DNA from: CBDCRK01 sp965220955
GTDB taxonomy: Bacteria > Desulfobacterota > Binatia > Bin18 > CBDCRK01
Length of the DNA: 64,000 nt
Assembly (NCBI GenBank): GCA_965220955.1
Contig: CBDCRK010000017.1
Span: 1-64,000, forward strand
Direction: 5' to 3'
Shown: positions 15,642 through 22,740 of the stretch, piece by piece
Layout of the letters: each line of letters opens with the position of its first letter
Position numbering within the stretch: position 1 is the first letter of the stretch
Translations under genes and position numbers: made by a program
The notes under the pieces: model-generated
Told to the model about the DNA's origin: nothing
The model's input: the letters and a program-made list of their open reading frames with translations, nothing else
Databases searched by the model: none

Positions 15642-16331
15642 TTACTTGGGCCGCGCTGTATTAGCTTGGGCGATCAGAATGTACTGATAGGGCAAGAACT
15701 TCAGCCTCTCAATGATTTCCAGTCCCGCCTCTTGCAATTCTTCTTCCACCTTCTCTTCACCCAACCGCATATGCATGGGTGGTCCCACCGGCATTCCTTC
15801 CTTTTTGTAGAAGTCCACAATCACCACCCGTCCCTGGGGCTTGAGCGCTTTGCGCAGTTTGCGCAGGTATATATTGTGATCTTCAAGGTGGTGATAGATA
15901 TTGCAGATAAACGCTAGGTCAATAGAACTATCGGCCAGCAAAGGATCGTGCGGTGGCACCAAGAGGGTTCTAACGTTTGGGATTTTTTCTTTGGCTAGGC
16001 GCTGGCGCAGGTAGTTAAGGGTGTTCCCCTCGGTATCAAGGGCATACACGAGTCCCTTAGGGGCAACAGCCCGAGCAAAACGTAGGGTAAAATAGCCGCT
16101 GCCTGCGCCTATATCAGCTACAGCCTGGCCTTTCTGGAGATTAAGAGCCTGAACAACGGCATCGGGCTTTTGCCACTCATCACGCTCAGGGTCTTCAAAG
16201 AACGCAATATACTCTTCCAAAGGCACCGGGCGGGTAAAAGGGATCTCTTGCGCTCTAAGCGTCCCTGTCCAGATCCAAAGCAGCAAAAGAATAGTGCTAG
16301 AGCAAAGTGGCCAGGATATAGAGTATCTCAT
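15642..16331 (-). CDS. Exported class I SAM-dependent methyltransferase
   Basis: A 229-residue protein with an N-terminal hydrophobic segment (STILLLLWIWTGTLRA) that looks like a signal peptide with cleavage after Ala, followed by a methyltransferase core. The SAM-binding motif VADIGAGSGYFTL, the acidic strand VYALDTEG and the post-motif FICNIYHHLED are clear. The final part contains VIVDFYKKEG. Predicted export of a SAM-dependent enzyme is odd because SAM is cytoplasmic, but this family (often with a signal peptide) is common in environmental bacteria. Substrate unknown. It is convergent with the amidase gene. Confidence 0.82.
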   Translation of the reverse strand: MRYSISWPLCSSTILLLLWIWTGTLRAQEIPFTRPVPLEEYIAFFEDPERDEWQKPDAVVQALNLQKGQAVADIGAGSGYFTLRFARAVAPKGLVYALDTEGNTLNYLRQRLAKEKIPNVRTLLVPPHDPLLADSSIDLAFICNIYHHLEDHNIYLRKLRKALKPQGRVVIVDFYKKEGMPVGPPMHMRLGEEKVEEELQEAGLEIIERLKFLPYQYILIAQANTARPK

Positions 16332-16409
16332 TTCTTAGATTCTTCCTGTCTATTCCTTGCGACTCCAGATACCTCTTTTTTATAGGCAGAAATATGGTAA
16401 GTTTGCCAG

Positions 16410-16685
16410 GTGGCTAAGGGTCAGGACCTGCTTCAACGTATGCAGCAAACTCCCTTCGGATGGCGGCAGGGGGACTTTCGGCGTTTGTATCTTACCTATG
16501 GATTTGAGGTTATCGAAGGGAAAAGGCCTATTGTAGTACGACATCCAGACCACCCAGATCTTAGCACGACCGTGGCCAGGCACCAGAAATTAGCTCCTGT
16601 CTATGCGCGTACGGCCGTGCGACTTATTGCAGAATTGCTCCAACGCAGGGCTAAGCAAGGAGCGCAGGAGATAGGCAAAAAATGA
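16410..16685 (+). CDS. hicA: HicA-like mRNA interferase toxin
   Basis: A 91-residue protein starting with GTG at 16410 (an ATG at 16440 is an alternative). The C-terminal half has the HicA arrangement: YGFEVIEGKRPIVVRHPDHP, then TTVARHQKLAPVYARTAV and a terminal helix RLIAELL. The conserved His of the strand (here in VRHPD and ARHQ) is the likely catalytic residue of this double-stranded-RNA-binding-fold RNase. The N-terminus is somewhat longer than usual. The stop overlaps the ATG of the HicB-like gene by 4 bp (ATGA), the usual order for hicAB. Confidence 0.72.
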   Translation: MAKGQDLLQRMQQTPFGWRQGDFRRLYLTYGFEVIEGKRPIVVRHPDHPDLSTTVARHQKLAPVYARTAVRLIAELLQRRAKQGAQEIGKK

Positions 16686-16936
16686 AAGACATAGAGTACT
16701 ACGATTCGCTTCCATGGGAGGTCCACATTGAACGGGACCTCCAGAACGATGGCACGGTCTACTATATTGCCCGCCATCTGGAATTTGGGGATGTTGCTGG
16801 CCCTATAGGGACTGGGGCTTCGCCCGAAGAGGCGCTGACAGAGCTGCGAGAGGCGCGACAAAGTCTGATTGCTGTCCTTTTGGAGCAGGGCGATCCCGTT
16901 CCGGAGCCAAGACCGGTAAAGACCGCTGCTGCATAG
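16682..16936 (+). CDS. hicB: HicB-like antitoxin
   Basis: An 84-residue protein with the partial RNase-H fold of HicB: WEVHIERDLQNDGTVYYIA, GDVAGPIGTGASPEEALTEL and a helix REARQSLIAVLLEQG. The GxGxSPEEAL segment followed by a helix is characteristic. No C-terminal ribbon-helix-helix or HTH DNA-binding domain is evident; the tail is short and Pro/Lys-rich. It is translated by overlap with the toxin gene. In known systems HicB neutralises HicA directly and represses the operon. Confidence 0.75.
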   Translation: MKDIEYYDSLPWEVHIERDLQNDGTVYYIARHLEFGDVAGPIGTGASPEEALTELREARQSLIAVLLEQGDPVPEPRPVKTAAA

Positions 16937-17082
16937 CTTCCAGAGTGGGTCTTGCTTGCTGAGTCTGAGTTCTTAATCAAGTCCTAGAAGGCTGCAAGAA
17001 TGCATTGCCCAAGTTTTGGATTTAAGAATCCCGAGAGAATGAATTTCTGAGAAAAGTAAAAAGATAGTGGGAAAGGAGGAGA

Positions 17083-18135
17083 ATGATGAGTGACACACGT
17101 GAAAGACTACAAGAGCTACTGCAGAAAGTACGCCAGACGGGAAAACTAGAACCCGAAGAATTGAGCGAACTGATTCAAGCCCAGGACATTGATGTGAAAA
17201 CTGGACCTCAAGTGGGAGAAGAGATACCGGATTTTACCCTGCCGGACGGGACCGGACGCTCTTGGAGCCGAGCCGATTTGTTGGGGCCAGAGGGGCTATT
17301 ATTGCTCTTTCACCGCAGTGCTGATTGGTGACCGTTCTGCCGTTCGCAGCTCGTTGAGCTGCAAGAGAGCCAGGCCGCATGCAAAGCCCAGGGTCTTAAC
17401 GTAGCGGCTATCAGTTATGACTCACCGGAGATACTCAGCCGTTTTGCCAACAAATATGGTGTGACCTATCCCTTGCTGAGCGATGCCGATAGCCAAGTGA
17501 TCCGTCGTTTTGGTATTCTCAATAATAATATGCCTGAAGGTGACCCGCTCTATGGCGTGCCCTTCCCCGGGTTCTATCTCCTGGACAGCGCAGGACGGGT
17601 GCGAGCCAAGTCTTTTCTTGTTGATCACACCACCCGTACTACTGCCGCCAGCATGCTTATGGAACAGCAAGACACAGTTCCGGACAATGGGCGCATAGAA
17701 ATAGATACCCAGGATGTACGCTTGACCCTGCAACAGTCTTCTAAGGTGGCCCGTCCTGGACAGACTTTGTCAATACGGGCCGAACTCGAGGTAAATCCAG
17801 GCCTGCATATCTATGGGCCCGAGGTACCGGAAAGTTACTTACCTACCACGCTGAACTTGAATGATGCTGAGGTACTGCTCCAGCACAAGTTCCACTTTCC
17901 CGAGCCGCAGTTGCTCCACATTGAAGCGGTGAACGAGACCGTGCCCATGTACACCGGAAAAATTGTGATCGAAGGAAACCTTATACTGAAGCCTTTTGTT
18001 TCTCCGGGTCAGTATCAGCTACCAGGGATGCTACGTTATCAGGCATGTACCGATAGCGAGTGTTATTTCCCGGAAGAGATAAGCTTTGAGTTACCTCTAC
18101 AGGTTGAGCCTACAATAGCGCAGGTGAAGGAGTAG
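17083..18135 (+). CDS. Selenoprotein: redoxin (U-x-x-C) fused to a DsbD-alpha-like domain, read through UGA at 17329
   Basis: One 350-residue frame is interrupted only by TGA at 17329-17331. The protein continues in the same frame with full redoxin homology on both sides. Around the TGA the text is SADW-U-PFC, where relatives have SADWCPYC, so the UGA replaces the peroxidatic or redox Cys (Sec83, resolving Cys86). A perfect 7-bp hairpin starts 14 nt after the UGA. The redoxin part (about residues 42-190) has ISYDSPEIL and YPLLSDADS. Residues ~205-345 resemble the N-terminal domain of DsbD, with the Cys pair in YQACTDSECYFP near 322 and 327. GGAAAGGAGG precedes the ATG. No signal peptide is visible. 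I infer a thiol peroxidase or disulfide reductase. If the host lacks Sec machinery it would be a broken gene. Confidence 0.8.
17346..17362 (+). promoter_or_regulatory. Candidate bacterial SECIS hairpin
   Basis: GCAGCTC and GAGCTGC form a perfect 7-bp stem with a GTT loop. The loop begins about 21 nt after the in-frame UGA and starts with G, which fits the usual distance and loop-G rule of bacterial SECIS elements that bind SelB. The sequence is also coding. A bulged U as in the fdhF element is not evident. Confidence 0.6.
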
Positions 18136-18165
18136 TAAGAGGTAGGGGCTCAGGAGAACAAACCG

Positions 18166-18225
18166 CCCCCTCACCCTATCCCTTTCCCGCGCGGACCGCA
18201 GTCGCGAACGCGGGTGGGGGTGAGG
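18166..18225. repeat. REP-like long hairpin
   Basis: Outer arms CCCTCACCC / GGGGGTGAGG and inner arms CCCGCG / CGCGGG form a long imperfect hairpin in the 175-bp gap between the selenoprotein gene and the amidase gene. It belongs to the same loose family as 13338-13376. It could double as a terminator for the selenoprotein transcript, although no T-run follows. Confidence 0.55.
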
Positions 18226-18310
18226 AGGAAAAGTGTGTGGTCCCCATTTTGTTCGCCACTCTTAGAAGAAGCCAGGATGGGGATGGAAGCCGTGGAAAGG
18301 AGACATAAAA

Positions 18311-19852
18311 ATGGCTGTTAAGACGCCCACGCTGGATGATCTAGCTCGCATTGCTGCTGGTTACTCCCTGAGTTTGACTCCTCAGGATCTGGAATCTTTC
18401 CAAGGTCTGATGGCCGGAACCCTGGCCTCCTATGCTCGCCTTGACGAGCTTGCCGAGCCAGCTTTGCCAGTCAAATATCCGCGCAGCCCGGGTCTCCGTC
18501 CACAGCCCGAAGACAACCCCCTGGGCGCTTGGTACTGGCGCACAGAGATTAAGGGGAATTCATCCGGGCCTCTAGCAGGGAAGACCGTGGCTATCAAAGA
18601 TAATGTTTGTGTGGCCGGTGTCCCCATGATGAACGGGAGCAGCGTGCTGGAAGGATATGTCCCTGAGATTGATGCCACAGTGGTGACACGCATTCTCGAA
18701 GCAGGAGGAACTATTCTGGGCAAGTCTGTCTGTGAACACCTCTGTTTCTCAGGCGGTAGCCACACAAGCGATACTGGCCCAGTGCGCAACCCCCATAATC
18801 CTAAACGCTCAGCCGGGGGCTCGTCGAGTGGAAGCGCGGCCCTGGTTGCGACGGGAGAGGTTGACCTGGCAATGGGAGGAGACCAGGGAGGCTCCATCCG
18901 TATTCCCGCTTGCTGGTGCGGCATCTGCGGGATTAAGCCGACCTATGGACTTGTGCCCTATACCGGGGCATTTCCTATCGAGTTAACGGTTGACCATGTT
19001 GGGCCCATGGCGCGGACGGTAGCCAACGTTGCCTTGTTGTTGGAAGTCATTGCCGGTCCGGACGGATTTGATCCGCGGCAGAGGGCAGGACTGAGAGGTG
19101 AGAGGTACACCCAGGCGTTGACCGGTGAGGTGCGTGGGCTGAGGTTAGGGATTGTGCAGGAAGGCTTTGGTTGGCCAGGATTGTCCGAAAAGGATGTTGA
19201 TGAGTGTGTGACTCAAGCTGCCCATGCCTTTGCGGGGTCGGGAGCTGAAGTCAAAACGGTATCCATACCATGGCATCGGGACGGCAAGCATATTTGGAAC
19301 GCAATTGCCACTGAGGGCGCAACCATGTTGATGGTATTGGGGAATGGTATGGGCACGAACTGGAAAGGTCACTATGCCACCAGTCTTCTGGACGCCTATG
19401 CCCGGGGCCGCCTCACCCAGGCCAACGACTTCTCCGAGACGGTTAAGATGGTGATGATGCTGGGCCGCTACATGCAGGACCATTATCATGGTCACTATTA
19501 CGCCAAGGCGCAGAACCTGGCTCGCTTGTTAACCGAAGCCTATGACACGGCCCTGCGCGACTGTGACCTGTTGGTGATGCCAACTCTGCCAATGAAGGCA
19601 ACACTTATCCCGTCGGCTAGTGCCAGCCGGGAGGAATATGCAGACCGGGCACTAGAGATGATCCCCAATACCTGTCCGTTTGATGTTACTGGTCATCCGT
19701 CCATAAGCGTGCCCTGTGGTATGTCAGCGGGACTGCCGGTGGGCATGATGCTTACTGGCCGGATAGGCGAAGATGCTACCGTGCTTCGTGCCGCCCATGC
19801 GTTTGAGCAACAGGTTTTTGCTGCTCCGGCTCCTTCTGGGCAGAGTCGCTAA
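18311..19852 (+). CDS. Amidase signature family hydrolase
   Basis: A 513-residue amidase with the Ser-cisSer-Lys triad: Lys in VAIKDN near residue 97, the Gly/Ser-rich SAGGSSSGSAA and the nucleophile Ser in GDQGGSIRIP. The downstream GIKPTYGLVPYTG and VDHVGPMARTV segments complete the signature. GAAAGGAG precedes the ATG at 18311. The family includes GatA, allophanate hydrolase and many broad amidases; the absence of gatB/gatC nearby and the extended N-terminus argue against GatA. In this cluster it probably releases ammonia from an amide intermediate. Confidence 0.88.
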   Translation: MAVKTPTLDDLARIAAGYSLSLTPQDLESFQGLMAGTLASYARLDELAEPALPVKYPRSPGLRPQPEDNPLGAWYWRTEIKGNSSGPLAGKTVAIKDNVCVAGVPMMNGSSVLEGYVPEIDATVVTRILEAGGTILGKSVCEHLCFSGGSHTSDTGPVRNPHNPKRSAGGSSSGSAALVATGEVDLAMGGDQGGSIRIPACWCGICGIKPTYGLVPYTGAFPIELTVDHVGPMARTVANVALLLEVIAGPDGFDPRQRAGLRGERYTQALTGEVRGLRLGIVQEGFGWPGLSEKDVDECVTQAAHAFAGSGAEVKTVSIPWHRDGKHIWNAIATEGATMLMVLGNGMGTNWKGHYATSLLDAYARGRLTQANDFSETVKMVMMLGRYMQDHYHGHYYAKAQNLARLLTEAYDTALRDCDLLVMPTLPMKATLIPSASASREEYADRALEMIPNTCPFDVTGHPSISVPCGMSAGLPVGMMLTGRIGEDATVLRAAHAFEQQVFAAPAPSGQSR

Positions 19853-19991
19853 TGAGATGATCTAATTCCCATAGAGGAGCAGAGATGAGATTCTTTGACG
19901 CCTTGCCGTGCGGCTTGGAATCCATAGCAAGACAACAGCAAAAGAAACGAAGAAGAGGGACATAAGACAAGTTTAAGAAGGAGGGGGGCTA

Positions 19992-21170
19992 ATGACTGCC
20001 CGTGAAAGGTTTAGAACAGATGAGGCTGAGGCGATCGTTGAAGCCGCGCTTGCCCTGGGTCCGCAGATCCGTGCTGCTGCGGGCGAGATTGAAGAAGGCC
20101 GGCGACTACCCGTGCCCATTGTCCAGGCCATGAAAGGGGCTGGCGTTTTTCGTATGACCATGCCCCGAGCCTGGGGCTGTCCCGAAGCCGACCCCCTCAC
20201 GCAGGTGCGGGTTATTGAGGCTCTTTCCCTTGCCGACGGGTCGGTGGGCTGGTGTGCCATGATTGGCTCGGATGGCGGCTATTTCAGCGCGTATCTTGAT
20301 CAGGCGGTAGGCAGAGAAATGTACCGTGATCTTGATGCTGTGACCGCCAGTGTTCTTAGGCCCGTTGGGCGCGCGCTGGCTGTGGAGGGGGGCTACCGGG
20401 TCAGCGGACGCTGGGCTTTTGCTAGCGGCTGCCAGCATAGTACCTGGATGGCAAATATGTGCGTTGTCTTTGAGGGCAACGCGCCACGGATGAAGGCGAA
20501 CGGTAATCCGGAGACTCTTGTGTGTTTTCTGCCTGGGGCGGAGTGTGAGGTCATTGATACCTGGACTACCACGGGCCTACGTGGAAGCGGTAGCCATGAT
20601 GTTGCTGCTCAAGATGTGTTTGTCCCAGCAGAGAGAACCTTCCGTCTTCTCTCACAACCCCCACAGCGTCCCGGCCCGCTTTATGCGTTTCCCATCATGT
20701 TCGCCTCTAACCTTCCTGGGGTAGCCTTGGGGATTGCTCGCAGTGCTATTGATGTGATTATCGAACTGGTGAGTAAGAAGCAGGGGATGTTCGGCAACAA
20801 AGCCTTGCAAGAAGAGGCTTATGTCCAATTGGCGGTAGCACAAGCCGAGGCTTTGGTCGGCTCAGCTCGCAGCTACTTCTTTGATGTAATGGGCGATCTC
20901 TGGGCAACCTTAGCTGTGGGTCATCAACCTACTGCCGGCCAGCGTGCGCGCTTCCGGCTCTCTATGACTCATCTCCACGGGGCTTGCGTCCAAGCCGTAG
21001 ACCTCATGTACAAGACTGGCGGCGGCTCTTCTCTGTATGCCACACATCCGCTGGACCGGCACTTTCGCGACATTCACACTCTCAACCAGCATGTCATTGT
21101 CTCACCAAAGACCTACGAATCGGCTGGACGGATGTTATTAGGATTGGAGCCAGGCGAGCCATTTTTCTAA
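19992..21170 (+). CDS. Acyl-CoA-dehydrogenase-fold flavoprotein, likely flavin-dependent monooxygenase
   Basis: A 392-residue protein with the acyl-CoA dehydrogenase fold. The N-terminal helical domain has VPIVQAMKGAGVFRM and SLADGSVGWCAMIG, the middle strand domain GRWAFASGCQH and the loop TTGLRGSGSHDVAA, and the C-terminus has GGGSSLYATHPLDRHFRDIHT. The last segment and the SVGWC motif are typical of the HsaA/DszC/p-hydroxyphenylacetate monooxygenase subgroup, which uses reduced flavin and O2, rather than true acyl-CoA dehydrogenases. The catalytic Glu of the dehydrogenases is not obvious. GAAGGAGGGG precedes the ATG. No flavin reductase gene is adjacent. Confidence 0.8.
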   Translation: MTARERFRTDEAEAIVEAALALGPQIRAAAGEIEEGRRLPVPIVQAMKGAGVFRMTMPRAWGCPEADPLTQVRVIEALSLADGSVGWCAMIGSDGGYFSAYLDQAVGREMYRDLDAVTASVLRPVGRALAVEGGYRVSGRWAFASGCQHSTWMANMCVVFEGNAPRMKANGNPETLVCFLPGAECEVIDTWTTTGLRGSGSHDVAAQDVFVPAERTFRLLSQPPQRPGPLYAFPIMFASNLPGVALGIARSAIDVIIELVSKKQGMFGNKALQEEAYVQLAVAQAEALVGSARSYFFDVMGDLWATLAVGHQPTAGQRARFRLSMTHLHGACVQAVDLMYKTGGGSSLYATHPLDRHFRDIHTLNQHVIVSPKTYESAGRMLLGLEPGEPFF

Positions 21171-21223
21171 CCAAGCAGGACAAAATGCAAAATAGCCATC
21201 TTTATCTTTCTCAATAATGCGTT

Positions 21224-22468
21224 TTAGGCAGAGACTGCCTTCTTCTCTTCAGCCCGCCTTTCCGGCTTCTCTTCTGCTTCCGGCATCAGCACCACCAAAG
21301 AGGCTTCATGGACCATTTTGTTTTCCTTAAAGCGACTGAGGGCAAAAGGAACCAGCTGTGGCGGTTTCACTCCGTCAATGAGATAATCGGCCAGGAGTTT
21401 TCCCCCAGCTGGGCAAGCCATAAATCCATACCCGCCCCAGCCGCAGTCCAGGATAAATCCCTTGATTTCCTCAACCTCTCCTAAAAGCGGACCCAGGTCA
21501 GGAGTCATATCAATAATTCCAGTCCACTGGCGTAGGAGCGCGGCCTGGGCGAGGGCGGGGATCAGCTGCACTGCTTTCTCTGCCGCCATCTCCAGAAAGC
21601 TGAAGGTTGAGCGAATGCTATGCGACGGTAGAATCGTTTCCCCCTCGGCACCAGCCACAAACTCTCCCCGGGCAGTCTGGCTCAGATAGGTGAGGGTGTC
21701 GAGACAAATCAACGCTGGGTCAAGGAGGGGTTTGACCGGCTCGGTAACAAATGCTTCCAGAGGATAGGTCTTGGCCGGAAGCTCAACCCCGGCCAGACGG
21801 GCAACCTCAGGCGAGTGGCCACCTGCCGCATTGATAACAAGAGGAGTTTTCACCATCCCTTTGGTTGTATCCACCCCTTTGATCTCACCATCCTCTATCT
21901 GGATGGCTGTGACCTCGGTGAAGGGGTGGATGTCCACTCCCAGTTTTTTGGCCTTGGCTGCATACCCCCACATCACCGCGTCATGCCTGGCAATACCACC
22001 CGTAGGCTGGAAGATGCCAAGGTGAACATCTGTTACATCAATGCAGGGAGCAATCTGTTTTATCTCCGTGGTATCTACCAGGTGGGTGGAAACTCCCAGC
22101 GCATTTTGCTGTGGCACCCCTCGTTGGCAAAGCTCAGCCGTTCTCTCGCTTATGGCTAGAATAAGGTAGCCGCGTTGGGTAAACATCACATTGAAGCCGA
22201 GCTCCGCAGAGAGACCTTCCCACAGCCGCACGCTTTCCTGGAAAAAGTTGATCCACTCGGGTGTGGTGAAAGCCGAACGGATAAGAGTGGTGTTACGGCC
22301 GCTTGCCCCACTACCAATGTAGGATTTGTCAAAGACAGCAATATGGTTCATCCCCCGCTTGGCCAGGTTATACGCCAGCCCCAGACCATGGACACCGGCA
22401 CCAATAATCACCGCCTCATAGGGTCCACGCAGGGGGGCATCAGGCTGAGGAAGGATTCTCTCCTTCAT
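21224..22468 (-). CDS. FAD-dependent oxidoreductase, sarcosine oxidase beta-subunit-like
   Basis: A 414-residue DAO-family flavoprotein. The FAD Rossmann motif VIIGAGVHGLGLAYNLA is at the N-terminus, followed by GASGRNTTLIR, as in sarcosine oxidase beta subunits, HcnC and opine oxidases. The C-terminal region has the typical GWGGYGFMACPA substrate/FAD segment. It is the third gene of a minus-strand operon: Fer2/FAD protein, BFD-like protein, then this one, with a 29-bp overlap. Such three-component sets oxidise secondary amines such as sarcosine, proline, opines or glycine (HcnABC). The Lys/Glu-rich C-terminus is unusual but short. Confidence 0.87.
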   Translation of the reverse strand: MKERILPQPDAPLRGPYEAVIIGAGVHGLGLAYNLAKRGMNHIAVFDKSYIGSGASGRNTTLIRSAFTTPEWINFFQESVRLWEGLSAELGFNVMFTQRGYLILAISERTAELCQRGVPQQNALGVSTHLVDTTEIKQIAPCIDVTDVHLGIFQPTGGIARHDAVMWGYAAKAKKLGVDIHPFTEVTAIQIEDGEIKGVDTTKGMVKTPLVINAAGGHSPEVARLAGVELPAKTYPLEAFVTEPVKPLLDPALICLDTLTYLSQTARGEFVAGAEGETILPSHSIRSTFSFLEMAAEKAVQLIPALAQAALLRQWTGIIDMTPDLGPLLGEVEEIKGFILDCGWGGYGFMACPAGGKLLADYLIDGVKPPQLVPFALSRFKENKMVHEASLVVLMPEAEEKPERRAEEKKAVSA

Positions 22469-22739
22469 TAGCTCTCCTCCTCTTTGCTACCAGGAGTCCA
22501 AGGGGAATGGGCCGTAGGGGTGGGCGCAGGGTTGGGACCTTCAGTTCCTCGGTTGTTTTGCCTGTTAGCCGGGCAAACTCTCTGAGCACGTTCATGGCAC
22601 AGACCTTTCCCTGACAGGGTCCCATGAGCACTGCGGTATAGCGCTTGAGGGTTTCTATGTGGTCAAAGCCTTCCTTGACTGCCCGAGCCATGTCGGTGTC
22701 GCTGATGTCCATACACAGGCAAATGATCCTTCTGGCCAC
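22440..22739 (-). CDS. BFD-like [2Fe-2S] protein of a heteromeric amine oxidase
   Basis: A 99-residue protein with four Cys in the BFD arrangement: C-x-C in ICLCMD and CQGKVC about 35 residues later, flanked by MGPCQGK. This domain is normally part of the large alpha subunit of sarcosine oxidase and opine oxidases; here it is encoded separately. It lies between the alpha-like and beta-like subunit genes: its start is 1 bp past the upstream stop and its end overlaps the downstream start. It probably relays electrons between flavin subunits. Confidence 0.85.
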   Translation of the reverse strand: MARRIICLCMDISDTDMARAVKEGFDHIETLKRYTAVLMGPCQGKVCAMNVLREFARLTGKTTEELKVPTLRPPLRPIPLGLLVAKRRRANEGENPSSA

Positions 22740-22740
22740 A

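Noticed and set aside
17083..17331. Reading the TGA at 17329 as a normal stop giving an 82-residue protein
   Set aside because: The same frame continues for 267 codons with redoxin and DsbD-alpha homology, and the stop falls within the active-site motif.
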